Part shown: positions 36,007-45,278 of the stretch, in pieces
Numbering within the stretch: position 1 is the first letter of the stretch
Layout: every line of letters begins with the position of its first letter
Source: Maridesulfovibrio frigidus DSM 17176
Lineage (GTDB): Bacteria; Desulfobacterota; Desulfovibrionia; Desulfovibrionales; Desulfovibrionaceae
NCBI RefSeq assembly: GCF_000711735.1
Contig: NZ_JONL01000002.1
Coordinates: 62,001-126,000, forward strand
Direction of reading: 5' to 3'
Length of the DNA: 64,000 nt
Made by a program: the position numbers and the translations under genes
The notes under the pieces: model-generated
Told to the model about the DNA's origin: nothing
Database searches by the model: none
The model's input: only the letters and a program-made list of their open reading frames with translations

Positions 36007-36030
36007 CAACCTACATGGTCATGCAGGTTG
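36007..36030 (+). terminator. Possible terminator or processing hairpin after the activator gene
   Basis: CAACCT-A-CATG-GT-CATG-C-AGGTTG forms a stem with one internal mismatch 21 bases past the stop. No T-run follows, so termination is uncertain. Confidence 0.35.
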
Positions 36031-36148
36031 CCATAATCACTTAGTATGAGTACCTTGCCCAAAGTAAGTTAATATCAATATATATCCGTACAGAAAGGGT
36101 GTAAGCCAATTCAACGGAATTTCTAATAAGTTTGGTGAAGGAGTAGAT

Positions 36149-37138
36149 ATGAAAATCGCTGTTATCGGTGCGGGAGCATGGGGAACAACCCTCGCTAACA
36201 CGCTTGCCAAAAAAGATCTGAACGTCAATCTCTGGGTCAGAGAACAGGAACTTGTTGACGAAATTACTAAAACCGGGCGCAATACGGTCTTTCTGCCGGA
36301 CTTTGACCTTTCTAAGAATTTAATATGTGACAGCGACCCAGCAAAAGTGATGGAAGGCGCTGACTACTTTATCCTTGTAGTTCCGAGTCAATTCATACGC
36401 TCAGCTCTGGCAGACTTAAAGCACCTATTCCCACAAAACCCAGCTATCATCTGTGCGAGTAAAGGAATCGAGCTAAACACCGGTGCACCTATGTCTCAGG
36501 TTGTATTTGAAGCGCTTGAAGGACTTAACCCAAGATACGCACATATTTCAGGTCCCACTTTCGCTTATGAGCTTAGCGCAGAAATGCCTACATCAGTTGC
36601 TCTCGGGTGTGAAGACGAAGAGCTTGGCAAGGAAATTCAGGCTATTTTCGCAAGCAAATATTTAAGAGTCTACACCAACCCGGATTACCGAGGCGTTGAA
36701 ATCGGCGGAGCTATTAAAAACATTATGGCAATCGCAGCCGGCATAGCTGACGGACTTAAGTTCGGACACAATGCAAGGGCTGCCCTCATAACCCGCGGAA
36801 TAGCCGAAATGAGCAGACTCGGAACAGCCATGGGAGCAAATCCCGCGACCTTCATGGGACTTTCAGGCATGGGAGATCTTGTCCTCACCTGCACTGGCGA
36901 CCTATCCCGAAACAGGCAGGTTGGCTTGAAACTAGGACAAGGACTGAAACTATCTGAAATTCTAAAAATGAGAATGGTAGCCGAGGGAGTCAAGACAACC
37001 GAATCAGTTCATGCGCTTGCTCAAAAACTGGGTGTGGAAATGCCCATCACAGAGCAAGTTTATAAAATTTTATATGAAGATAAAAACCCCGCAGAAGCCG
37101 TTCGCGATCTGATGGGACGCGACCTCAAACCTGAATAA
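36149..37138 (+). CDS. gpsA: NAD(P)-dependent glycerol-3-phosphate dehydrogenase
   Basis: 329 residues. Rossmann motif GAGAWGTTLA at 7-16, SGPTFAYELSAEMPTSVALG near 133-152, and the catalytic Lys in EIGGAIKNIMAIAAGIADGL near 188-207 (split here). Produces sn-glycerol 3-phosphate for phospholipids. GAAGGAG lies 7 bases before the ATG. A lipoprotein gene follows after 20 bases in the same unit. Confidence 0.96.
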   Translation: MKIAVIGAGAWGTTLANTLAKKDLNVNLWVREQELVDEITKTGRNTVFLPDFDLSKNLICDSDPAKVMEGADYFILVVPSQFIRSALADLKHLFPQNPAIICASKGIELNTGAPMSQVVFEALEGLNPRYAHISGPTFAYELSAEMPTSVALGCEDEELGKEIQAIFASKYLRVYTNPDYRGVEIGGAIKNIMAIAAGIADGLKFGHNARAALITRGIAEMSRLGTAMGANPATFMGLSGMGDLVLTCTGDLSRNRQVGLKLGQGLKLSEILKMRMVAEGVKTTESVHALAQKLGVEMPITEQVYKILYEDKNPAEAVRDLMGRDLKPE

Positions 37139-37158
37139 CAAATATTAAGGGGATTACT

Positions 37159-37437
37159 ATGAAAAGACTTTTACTCATTGGAGCGACACTACTAGTTCTA
37201 GGCGGTTGCTCTTCGTGGCATAATTCAAACATTGTCGATCCAGCAGATAGGAATAAGGTCCTTGCCAGAGATAAAGCAAACTGTGAAAAGCAAGCGGCGC
37301 AGAGAGTTCCAATCGGGGCAGAAGAAAGTGGAGAGAGAAACGAGCCTACTACATATTCTGCTCTATTTTCAGAAAATTACTCACAGGTAAGCACTTACGA
37401 CAAATGCATGAAGGCTCGCGGCTGGTACAAGAAATAA
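37159..37437 (+). CDS. Small lipoprotein
   Basis: 92 residues with a lipoprotein signal ending LVLGGC (Cys17), then a polar mature part containing DRNKVLARDKANCEKQA and a C-terminal YDKCMKARGWYKK; the two mature Cys may form a disulfide. The KCMxxRGW ending is common in small outer-membrane lipoproteins of unknown function. AAGGGG precedes the ATG. Co-transcribed with gpsA and closed by a terminator. Confidence 0.85.
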   Translation: MKRLLLIGATLLVLGGCSSWHNSNIVDPADRNKVLARDKANCEKQAAQRVPIGAEESGERNEPTTYSALFSENYSQVSTYDKCMKARGWYKK

Positions 37438-37471
37438 TCAAGCTTAGTTATCAATAGAATTAGAATAAAAG

Positions 37472-37506
37472 AAAGCCCCTGATGGAATCTCCGTCAGGGG
37501 CTTTTT
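37472..37506. terminator. Bidirectional terminator between lipoprotein and cheV
   Basis: AAAGCCCCTGA pairs with TCAGGGGCTTT, with T runs on the plus strand and A/T-rich flanks on the other side. Confidence 0.9.
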
Positions 37507-37509
37507 ATA

Positions 37510-38466
37510 TTATGCTTCGGCTCGTTTGGCCCGATACTTTTCAATCTGAGTTATGGCTCGCCCAGTTAAGGCTCCAAATTCAGGCTTTGTAACCTGATCG
37601 TCAGCCTTAACCTTTTCACCTTTATGATGAAGCCCCTTTGTTATCAATGAGGAGAAAAGAATTACTGGAAGCCGAGCAAGAACAGCATCTTCCTTAATAT
37701 TGCGGGTAAATGTGTATCCATCCATTTGTGGCATTTCAATATCTGAAACAATCACATCTAGTTTATCCACTATAGATGAACCTTCATCTTCTGCTTTTTT
37801 CTGCATGGCTTTCAATCCTTCCCATGCCTCAAGTCCATTTGTAAAAAGATGAACGTCAAAATTAGCCGCCAAGAAATTTTTATTAAGCAAAGCCCGGACA
37901 GATGCGGAATCATCCACAATTAAGGCCGACCACCTTTCAGGAGCAGAAACAGCACCTTCCTGATTTTCAATCATAGTAGGGTCAAGTTCTGCAAGGATAC
38001 TCTCGAGATCAATCATCAAAACAAAACGATTGTTAAGTTCAATTGTCCCTGTAATACAATTTGAATCCAAATCAGCTATATATTTGCTCGGTGTTTTTAA
38101 ATCAGCCCAACCGATTCTATGAATCTGAGTTACTCCGGTAACAAGAAATCCAGTAACAACGCCATTAATCTCCGTAACAACTATTAATTGAAATTCTGAA
38201 TCTTTTCTTTCTATTTCAAGCCATACAGATAGATCAATAATGGGCAGAATCATATCCCGAAGCGACATTGTGCCTAAATAGCTAGGATGAGGAGCTCCCT
38301 CAGCAGCTTCCAATCCCGCCGGGGCTTCAACAACCTCAAGAACCTTGGCGACGTTTACCCCGAAATAATCCCTTGATTCATTTCCACCGTTTTTCTCATC
38401 AATATAAAACTCAATTATTTCGAACTCATTAGTTCCGGTATCCAATAATATCTCATTACCGCTCAT
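37510..38466 (-). CDS. cheV: CheV-type chemotaxis coupling protein (CheW-receiver fusion)
   Basis: 318 residues. CheW domain at about 15-165 (ILPIIDLSVWLEI; NNRFVLMIDLESIL) and a receiver domain at about 185-310 with the acidic pocket SALIVDDSASVR and phospho-acceptor Asp in VIVSDIEMPQMDG, plus LFSS and the conserved Lys in VTKPEF. CheV couples receptors to CheA and is tuned by phosphorylation. Monocistronic and away from other chemotaxis genes. Confidence 0.92.
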   Translation of the reverse strand: MSGNEILLDTGTNEFEIIEFYIDEKNGGNESRDYFGVNVAKVLEVVEAPAGLEAAEGAPHPSYLGTMSLRDMILPIIDLSVWLEIERKDSEFQLIVVTEINGVVTGFLVTGVTQIHRIGWADLKTPSKYIADLDSNCITGTIELNNRFVLMIDLESILAELDPTMIENQEGAVSAPERWSALIVDDSASVRALLNKNFLAANFDVHLFTNGLEAWEGLKAMQKKAEDEGSSIVDKLDVIVSDIEMPQMDGYTFTRNIKEDAVLARLPVILFSSLITKGLHHKGEKVKADDQVTKPEFGALTGRAITQIEKYRAKRAEA

Positions 38467-38693
38467 ATACCCCCCGACTCCACTTCTATATTATGAATTT
38501 ACCATTCAGATCTATTCTTGACTTCTTTACGCGGTTAATATTTTATGAATATATTTACACTTTTTTGTTTAAAAATGCACTCACAATTAAATTCAATTAC
38601 TCAAATTTTATTAAAGCAATCTGTTTGCTCCATCAAGTATAATGATATATAAATCAAATTACTCATAAATTTCACAATTAGACAAGGATACTC

Positions 38694-39329
38694 ATGATTA
38701 CCAAGCGCTCACTCACCAAACTGGTTGCAATACTTTTCGTACTATTAATAGCGGGTTGCTCCAGCCACGATGTAAAGCCTGCAGTACCTATAACCGTCTT
38801 TAACCCAAGTTCAGGCACTTTTAATGCTCGCATCGTTCTTTTCCAATTAAACGGAGCAGGACGTGTTCAAAATCTTGAATCCGGAATTGTCCCAATTGCG
38901 CAGCAAGCTATCACGACGCTTGAAGGGATCGGCTACCATTACACACCTGATGGACCTGTAAATTATTTGATTGAAGCCAGGATCGGAAGCCTCTCACCTA
39001 AATTGGTTGCTCAGGGAGCCTCTGAACGGGTCGGTTTCGGAGTGGGAAGTTACGGCGGCCTTTCTTACTTCCAAAAGTATCCGGTCCTAGTAACTCAGTG
39101 GACACCAGAAATGCAGAGAATAAAAAGTGGCCCGGATGCCTGCTTTATCACTATGCAAATACTCATAAAAGAACTTAAAGATCAGCGCGAAGAAGTTGTT
39201 TACTACGGCACACCAACTCCTATTGAAGTTCCTTACAAGCTCGGTTGCCCTTTTTCAGAGTGTGGTCAGGGAGTAAGTCGGGCCTTGTCAAACTACTTAC
39301 TGAAAACATTCACTCCAGCTGTCAGATAG
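38694..39329 (+). CDS. Lipoprotein of unknown function (DUF4136-like)
   Basis: 211 residues, lipobox LIAGC (Cys22). The mature part has a beta-rich pattern with ALTTLEGIGYHY-type helix and VNYLIEARIG strand, resembling DUF4136 or related outer-membrane lipoproteins that bind no known ligand. Two Cys pairs near the end (LGCPFSECG) may be bridged. CAAGGA precedes the ATG. Preceded by 226 bases of AT-rich DNA. Function unknown. Confidence 0.75.
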   Translation: MITKRSLTKLVAILFVLLIAGCSSHDVKPAVPITVFNPSSGTFNARIVLFQLNGAGRVQNLESGIVPIAQQAITTLEGIGYHYTPDGPVNYLIEARIGSLSPKLVAQGASERVGFGVGSYGGLSYFQKYPVLVTQWTPEMQRIKSGPDACFITMQILIKELKDQREEVVYYGTPTPIEVPYKLGCPFSECGQGVSRALSNYLLKTFTPAVR

Positions 39330-39445
39330 TAAATATACATACTTGCCAGAACTTAAACAGAAACATAGAATGCGCATCCTAATGACTTAGACTCCCCTTA
39401 CACCAAGGGGTCCCTTATAATTCGTGCAAGAACTGGAAGGTTTGA

Positions 39446-41125
39446 GTGGAAATTAATCGCCCTTGGCTCGATCATTATGATGCAGAAGTTCCAAAGAAAA
39501 TTGAATTTAACTACTGCCCACTATTTGACTATCTAGACAGAACAGCTGAAAAATGGCCTAAACGCAAGGCAATTGAATTTCAGAACTGGTCTATTACATA
39601 CGAAAAGTTGAAGCACGCTTCCGAGATAATGGCGGCAAACCTTCGCAAAAATGGTTTAGAAACTGGAGACAGGGTCGCAATAATGCTTCCCAACACTCCC
39701 CAGATGATCATTACTTATTGGGCTGTGTTAAAAGCCGGGGGCGTGGTGACCATGACCAACCCCCTTTATATGGAAACCGAGTTGGTCCATCAGCTCACGG
39801 ATTCTGCAGCAAAACTGGTTATAACCTTGGACATGCTCTGGCCAAAGTTAGAAAAGCTGCGCGAAAAACTACCTGCCCGGAAGTATTTCGTTACGACAAT
39901 ATCAGACGCGCTTAAATTTCCGCTCAAACAGTTATACAAAATTAAGAACCTGAGAGATAAAAGTACGCCTAAAGTACCGTACAACGGATCTTCCATCATT
40001 AAGTGGAAAACCCTCCTCGAGGGGAAAGATACGTACACGGCATCGAACATACACCCTACCGAAGATACGGCTCTTCTCCAATATACTGGAGGAACAACGG
40101 GTCTTTCAAAAGGGTGTAGCATCACTCATGCAAATTTAGGTGCCAACATTCAGCAGTTCCATGCAATGCTGTATTCTCTCGGACGGGACCGCGAAGTGGT
40201 CCTTGGAATTTTACCGTACTTTCATATCTACGGCCTTACCGTTTGCCTGAATTATCCGACCTCACTAGGTGCAACGATGATTCCTTTCCCGCGCTACGTA
40301 CCGCTGGATGTGCTTAAGGCCATGCACAAGCTTAAGCCCACCCTTTTCCCCGGAGCACCAGCTTTATACATCTCTTTGCTCCAACAAAAAGAACTTTCAC
40401 AATTTGATATTGCATCGATCAAATATTGCCTATCAGGATCATCCCCAATGCCCGTCGAGGCTATTCAGCAATTCAACTCCGTGTTCGGGTCAACTATAGT
40501 GGAAGGATTCGGACTGACCGAGGCATCCCCTGTAACACACTTGAACCCATTGGACGGCAAAAAAAAAGCTGGATCGATAGGGGTTCCTGTTCCGGGAACT
40601 GATGCCGCAATAGTTGACATGGAAGTGGGTAGCATACCCATGCCTGTTGGAAAGATGGGAGAACTCATCATCCGCGGACCACAGGTTATGAAAGGGTATT
40701 ACAACAAACCCGATGAAACTGCCGGAGCACTTCGAAACGGCTGGCTCTACACGGGTGACATCGCATACATGGATGAGGACGGTTACTTTTTTATTGTTGA
40801 CCGTAAAAAGGACATGATCATTTCCAGCGGTTACAATATTTATCCACGCGAGATCGATGAAGTTTTATTTGAGCACCCAAAAATTCAAGAAGCTGTAACA
40901 GTCGGCCTGCCCCACAAAACACGCGGGGAAATAATCAAAGTATACGTCGTCCTAAAAGAAGGGCAATCTCTTGATCGCACAGAAATCATAACCTACTGCC
41001 GCGAAAAATTGGCTGCATTCAAAGTTCCAAGGCAAGTCGAATTTCGCAAAGAACTTCCAAAAACTATGGTAGGCAAGGTACTCAGACGTGCTTTGCGCGA
41101 AGAAGAAGCAAGAAAAAACAGCTAG
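39446..41125 (+). CDS. Long-chain acyl-CoA synthetase (FadD-like)
   Basis: 559 residues from a GTG placed 5 bases after GGAAGG. AMP-forming ligase motifs: LLQYTGGTTGLSKG (P-loop, near 212-225), VEGFGLTEASPV (near 352-363), WLYTGDIAYMDEDGYFFIVDRKKDMI (split here, about 432-457) and C-terminal Lys in MVGKVLRR. It activates fatty acids to acyl-CoA for degradation or lipid use. Single gene; a T-run at 41216-41222 follows, but no clear stem. Confidence 0.9.
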   Translation: MEINRPWLDHYDAEVPKKIEFNYCPLFDYLDRTAEKWPKRKAIEFQNWSITYEKLKHASEIMAANLRKNGLETGDRVAIMLPNTPQMIITYWAVLKAGGVVTMTNPLYMETELVHQLTDSAAKLVITLDMLWPKLEKLREKLPARKYFVTTISDALKFPLKQLYKIKNLRDKSTPKVPYNGSSIIKWKTLLEGKDTYTASNIHPTEDTALLQYTGGTTGLSKGCSITHANLGANIQQFHAMLYSLGRDREVVLGILPYFHIYGLTVCLNYPTSLGATMIPFPRYVPLDVLKAMHKLKPTLFPGAPALYISLLQQKELSQFDIASIKYCLSGSSPMPVEAIQQFNSVFGSTIVEGFGLTEASPVTHLNPLDGKKKAGSIGVPVPGTDAAIVDMEVGSIPMPVGKMGELIIRGPQVMKGYYNKPDETAGALRNGWLYTGDIAYMDEDGYFFIVDRKKDMIISSGYNIYPREIDEVLFEHPKIQEAVTVGLPHKTRGEIIKVYVVLKEGQSLDRTEIITYCREKLAAFKVPRQVEFRKELPKTMVGKVLRRALREEEARKNS

Positions 41126-41382
41126 TTTCTCTTTGGATAAATTGAACTTACGTAAGGTTCATCTGAATAAAACACACAGATCAACTTTGAATCTTAAATG
41201 TTTATTCGGGTGGGCCTTTTTTTAGTGAGTTTTATCCGAAACAAACGGCAGCAAGTATGCTTTTATTTGACAAATGATAGCCTCGCGTCCATGCTACTTA
41301 CATAAAACGAGATAATATATTATGCCTAATTTGACACAATTGATAGCGTCAATTTAACAGGAACAACCAATCCGAGGTAAAT

Positions 41383-41907
41383 ATGCAAAAAGAGATGAAA
41401 ACATTCACCATCGCTGCCGGGACACTTGGAAACGCGACCTTGCTCCAACGTGGAGTAAGAATACACGGAACAGCAGGGATGAGCATAAGAGAATTTATTG
41501 AGATCGGTTTAGGACTTGCGCCAGAATATGTAGAAAAGCAAATCCGAACTATTTTCTTAAACAACTCGCCCGCCGACGATATTGATATTGTGCAAATTAA
41601 GGATGGGGATATTTTATCTCTATCAGGAGCGCTACCGGGAGTGGCCGGCATGGCGATGGGGCGCGACACTGCCATTAGTGGATTCAGAAGTGAAATACGA
41701 GCAGTAAATTCGGGAGATGTAGGCGAAGGAGATGCCTTTGTCTCCGTCAAATTATTCAACCTGATCGCACGGGATTCAGGGCCAAAATTGCTTGAGCGCG
41801 GAGTAATCGTTAAGGCAAGTGAGATTCTTAAAAGCTATGGCGAGAATGCGCCCGAAGGACTTGCTGCGGAAGACGGAACCGTCATACTTAAAACTATCGT
41901 CACTTAA
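41383..41907 (+). CDS. Hypothetical 174-residue protein
   Basis: No signal peptide or membrane helix. It opens MQKEMKTFTIAAGTLG with GAGG upstream of the ATG. The pattern alternates beta strands and helices; GDILSLSGALPGVAGMAMGRDTA is a glycine-rich central stretch. The coding bias and clean ribosome-binding site argue for a real gene. I do not recognise the family. It is convergent with the dxs operon and shares its terminator. Confidence 0.75.
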   Translation: MQKEMKTFTIAAGTLGNATLLQRGVRIHGTAGMSIREFIEIGLGLAPEYVEKQIRTIFLNNSPADDIDIVQIKDGDILSLSGALPGVAGMAMGRDTAISGFRSEIRAVNSGDVGEGDAFVSVKLFNLIARDSGPKLLERGVIVKASEILKSYGENAPEGLAAEDGTVILKTIVT

Positions 41908-42000
41908 GACTGAATTTATTCCCTGTTAGGCACACAAGTAAAATCACTATTTTAAGATCGATTGTGTAAGCCAGATAATCACTTGATAATAAGACATAAA

Positions 42001-42032
42001 AAAGCCTGCCGGAACAATCCGGCAGGCTTTTT
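42001..42032. terminator. Bidirectional terminator between the 174-residue gene and dxs
   Basis: AAAGCCTGCCGGA-ACAA-TCCGGCAGGCTTT is a perfect 13-pair stem with T-rich flanks on both strands. Confidence 0.95.
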
Positions 42033-42053
42033 AAATTCTATATAATGTAGGAA

Positions 42054-43970
42054 CTATTTATCAAGAAGCTCAAGCATAGCTCTCTTCATTCCACTTGTAT
42101 CGATACCAATTTCAGCGCGAAGCTCTTTCTGCGTTCCATGTTCGATGAATTCGTCAGGAATACCTAGGCGCTTAATGTTATGCCCATCAATAGCGTTGTT
42201 ATCGACTAGCATTTCGACCACTGCGGAACTGAATCCACCAGCCATAGCATTTTCTTCTACAATAACAATATTTTTGAAACGCTTTGCCAGTTCGAGAATC
42301 TGTTTCTCAGGCAAAGGTTTGATAAAGCGAGTATTGAAGACTGCAATCGACTTTCCATGCTCAGTATCAAGATCTTCAACAGCTTCAACCGCAGGCCATA
42401 CTCTGGACCCCACAGTGATGATCACACCATCAGAACCATCACGAAGGAGTTCACCTTCACCGATGTTTAGAACAGGTGGAAACTCATCCATCTCTGCGCC
42501 GATACCAACTCCTCTAGGATAACGAACCGCTGCCGGACCATCGAAATCTATAGCAGTGCGGACCATGCGAGCTAGTTCAGCTTCATCCTTAGGAGCCATA
42601 CAGATAATGTTCGGTATATGACGCATGAAAGACATGTCGAATGCGCCATGATGCGTTGCACCATCAGCACCGACCAAGCCTCCGCGATCAAGAAAGAAGT
42701 TTACATTCAGATTTTGCAGACATACGTCATGCACAATCTGGTCATATGCTCTCTGGAAGAACGTAGAATAAATCGCAACCGCAGGTTTATACCCCATAGT
42801 TGCCAGCCCGGCTGCAAAGGTCACAGCATGCTGTTCGCAGATTCCAACATCAACAAATCTATCAGGATAATTTTTCCTGAAACAATCAGTCCCGGTTCCT
42901 TCAGGCATTGCCGCTGTGATGGCCATAATCTTGTCATCTTTTGCAGCAAGTTTGCAAAGAGTGTCACCGAAAACTTTCGTATATGAAGGAAGGCCGCCTT
43001 TAAATTTAGCAGCCATACCTGTCTCAGGCTCAAAGCTTCCTACGCCATGAAAATAAGTAGGATTATCTTCAGCAGGTGTATAGCCTTTGCCTTTTTTGGT
43101 CAGAACATGAACCAATACGGGAGTATCAAGCTTTTTCACCTGCTCGAATACATCGATCAAAGCCTCGGTATTGTGCCCGTCAATAGGCCCGAGATAGGTA
43201 AAATCAAGTGCCTCAAAAAGCATTCCCGGTGTGAAGAAACTTTTAAAAGAATCTTCGCCGCGCTTAGCATACATAGCTAAGTCGTCACCAATTTTAGGAA
43301 TCTGCTTGAGAATCCCTTCAAAATCTTTTTTAAATCTGGTCAGTACCGGATGTGACAACTTCCGACTAAGGAAAGATGACAAAGCGCCAACATTTGCAGA
43401 GATGGACATTTCGTTGTCATTTAAAACAACAACCATCTTGCGCTTCATGCCACCGGCCTGATTAAGCCCTTCGAAAGCCTGACCGGCAGTCATAGAACCA
43501 TCACCGATAACAGCAACGCAGTTACGATCTCCGCCTTCGATATCATTGGCGACAGCCATACCCAGAATAGCCGATATAGACGTACTGGAATGCCCTACAC
43601 CGAAGTGGTCATATTTATTTTCCGCCATCCGTGGAAAGCCACTGATGCCGTCTTTATGACGCAGTGTATGAAAATTCTCATAACGCCCAGTCAGGATTTT
43701 GTGAGCATATGCCTGATGACCTACGTCCCAGACAATACGATCATTATCAAAATCAAAACACTTAAAGAGTGCTATGGTTAATTCAATTACGCCAAGCGAA
43801 GGAGCAAGATGCCCGCCCCCCTTGGAAACAGTATTTATAATACACTGTCTGAGTTCATCGGCCAGTTGGGCCTGCTCTTCTTTGTCAAGAGCCTGAACTT
43901 CTACAGGATTCTTTATGCTTTTAAGGAGCGGAAAATCTCCGCAACCACATGATTTATCATTACTACTCAT
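42054..43970 (-). CDS. dxs: 1-deoxy-D-xylulose-5-phosphate synthase
   Basis: 638 residues; this ATG is preferred over a GTG six codons upstream, which has no ribosome-binding site. TPP motif GDGSMTAGQAFEGLN with NDNEMSIS, then DGHN and the transketolase-like C-terminal half with DRGGLVGADGATHHG. First step of the MEP isoprenoid pathway from pyruvate and glyceraldehyde 3-phosphate. An N-terminal CGCGD cluster is a small oddity. It follows ispA by 161 bases and is the last gene of the isoprenoid run. Confidence 0.95.
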   Translation of the reverse strand: MSSNDKSCGCGDFPLLKSIKNPVEVQALDKEEQAQLADELRQCIINTVSKGGGHLAPSLGVIELTIALFKCFDFDNDRIVWDVGHQAYAHKILTGRYENFHTLRHKDGISGFPRMAENKYDHFGVGHSSTSISAILGMAVANDIEGGDRNCVAVIGDGSMTAGQAFEGLNQAGGMKRKMVVVLNDNEMSISANVGALSSFLSRKLSHPVLTRFKKDFEGILKQIPKIGDDLAMYAKRGEDSFKSFFTPGMLFEALDFTYLGPIDGHNTEALIDVFEQVKKLDTPVLVHVLTKKGKGYTPAEDNPTYFHGVGSFEPETGMAAKFKGGLPSYTKVFGDTLCKLAAKDDKIMAITAAMPEGTGTDCFRKNYPDRFVDVGICEQHAVTFAAGLATMGYKPAVAIYSTFFQRAYDQIVHDVCLQNLNVNFFLDRGGLVGADGATHHGAFDMSFMRHIPNIICMAPKDEAELARMVRTAIDFDGPAAVRYPRGVGIGAEMDEFPPVLNIGEGELLRDGSDGVIITVGSRVWPAVEAVEDLDTEHGKSIAVFNTRFIKPLPEKQILELAKRFKNIVIVEENAMAGGFSSAVVEMLVDNNAIDGHNIKRLGIPDEFIEHGTQKELRAEIGIDTSGMKRAMLELLDK

Positions 43971-44131
43971 ATTCCCCGAACCTCGCACCGGGTTATATTT
44001 CTCAAACCTCAGTAATAAAACACCCAGTTTCGTTATGACAACGCACTATAAATTAAATGACCACCCAGTCACTTAACAGTGTTAACTACCTAGCACAAAA
44101 AGAATATTATGCTTCTCTGAGAAACCATCAA

Positions 44132-45022
44132 TTAATAAACTCTATCAACTATATATTGAGCAAGTTCGGCCAAGAGCTCAGCTTCCGGACCGGAATAAGG
44201 GGAGAGCAGTTCAACCGCTTCGTCCACATATTTACGGGCAAGTTCTTTGCTTTCTTCAAGTCCGATCAAGTTGGGGTAGGTCGATTTACCCTGTTCTTCA
44301 TCACTTCCTACAGGCTTACCAAGAGATGCTTCATCGCCAACAACATCAAGTACGTCGTCAACAATCTGAAATGCAACTCCAATCAAACGACCATATTCTT
44401 CGGCACGTCTGACATCGTCGTCGGTAGCTCCTGTTCCTTTAGCCAGAACAGCGCCGGATTTACAAGCAGAAAGAATTAAAGCACCAGTCTTCATTGAGTG
44501 CATAATCTTGAGTTCATCAAGACTTACATCATCGCGACCAGTGTAATCCATATCTACATCCTGACCACCGACCATACCGCAAGCCCCTGCGGAATAGGCC
44601 ATCAAGCTGATTGCTTCAACAATATTTTCAGCCGGAGCCTCAGCTTTTGCCATGAGTCCGAACGCTTCTGTAAGCAGTCCGTCCCCAGCAAGAATAGCTG
44701 TAGCTTCGCCGAACATTTTATGATTGGAAGGCTTACCGCGTCTTAAATCATCATCATCCATTGCAGGAAGATCATCATGAATCAAGGAGTAAGTATGAAT
44801 AAGTTCAAGACTCGCGGCGAATGGCATAAGAGCCTCTTTCTTCGCTCCCAACATCTGGCCCCAAACGAGCACAAGCACAGGGCGAAGTCTTTTTCCACCA
44901 GCAAGCAGACTGTAATCCATCGCATCCAGCAACCTTTTAGGTATGCCGCGATTCTGTAGACATTCAGCCAGATATTTTTCTATTTCTCCCGCGTGAACCG
45001 CGAGTTTTTCTTTAACTGTCAT
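44132..45022 (-). CDS. ispA: Farnesyl/geranylgeranyl diphosphate synthase
   Basis: 296 residues. First Asp-rich motif DDLPAMDDDD (four residues between the Asp pairs, as in bacterial FPP/GGPP synthases), GKRLRP for IPP binding, and the second motif FQIVDDVLDVVGD. Its start overlaps xseB by 11 bases. Supplies allylic diphosphates to undecaprenol and quinone synthesis, feeding the long-chain synthase at 16.2-17.1 kb. Confidence 0.92.
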   Translation of the reverse strand: MTVKEKLAVHAGEIEKYLAECLQNRGIPKRLLDAMDYSLLAGGKRLRPVLVLVWGQMLGAKKEALMPFAASLELIHTYSLIHDDLPAMDDDDLRRGKPSNHKMFGEATAILAGDGLLTEAFGLMAKAEAPAENIVEAISLMAYSAGACGMVGGQDVDMDYTGRDDVSLDELKIMHSMKTGALILSACKSGAVLAKGTGATDDDVRRAEEYGRLIGVAFQIVDDVLDVVGDEASLGKPVGSDEEQGKSTYPNLIGLEESKELARKYVDEAVELLSPYSGPEAELLAELAQYIVDRVY

Positions 45023-45275
45023 CCGTCATATCCTCACTTTCAACTTTAGCGTCAAAGTCTTCAATCAAACCGTTACTGACTATTTTAACTTCATTTCCGG
45101 CTTTCTGGAGCTGACTAGCACAACTTTTAGCAAGAGCCTGTCCTTCCTTAAAGAGAGCTACACCCTCTTCAAGCGGAAGGTCCCCCCGCTCAAGTCCCGC
45201 AACTATTACTTTCAGCCGCTCCAATCTTTCTTCAAAAGTTTTATTATCTTTCATATGATTATTTTCATATTGCAT
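45012..45275 (-). CDS. xseB: Exodeoxyribonuclease VII small subunit
   Basis: 87 residues with FEERLERLKVIVAGLERGDLPLEEG (split here) and FKEGQALAKSCASQL, the two-helix XseB signature. The first ATG has AGGG upstream and lies 3 bases after the M23 gene's stop; a second ATG seven codons on is possible. With XseA it degrades single-stranded DNA. xseA and xseB are separated by the M23 gene but in the same run. Confidence 0.92.
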   Translation of the reverse strand: MQYENNHMKDNKTFEERLERLKVIVAGLERGDLPLEEGVALFKEGQALAKSCASQLQKAGNEVKIVSNGLIEDFDAKVESEDMTDDS

Positions 45276-45278
45276 GCC

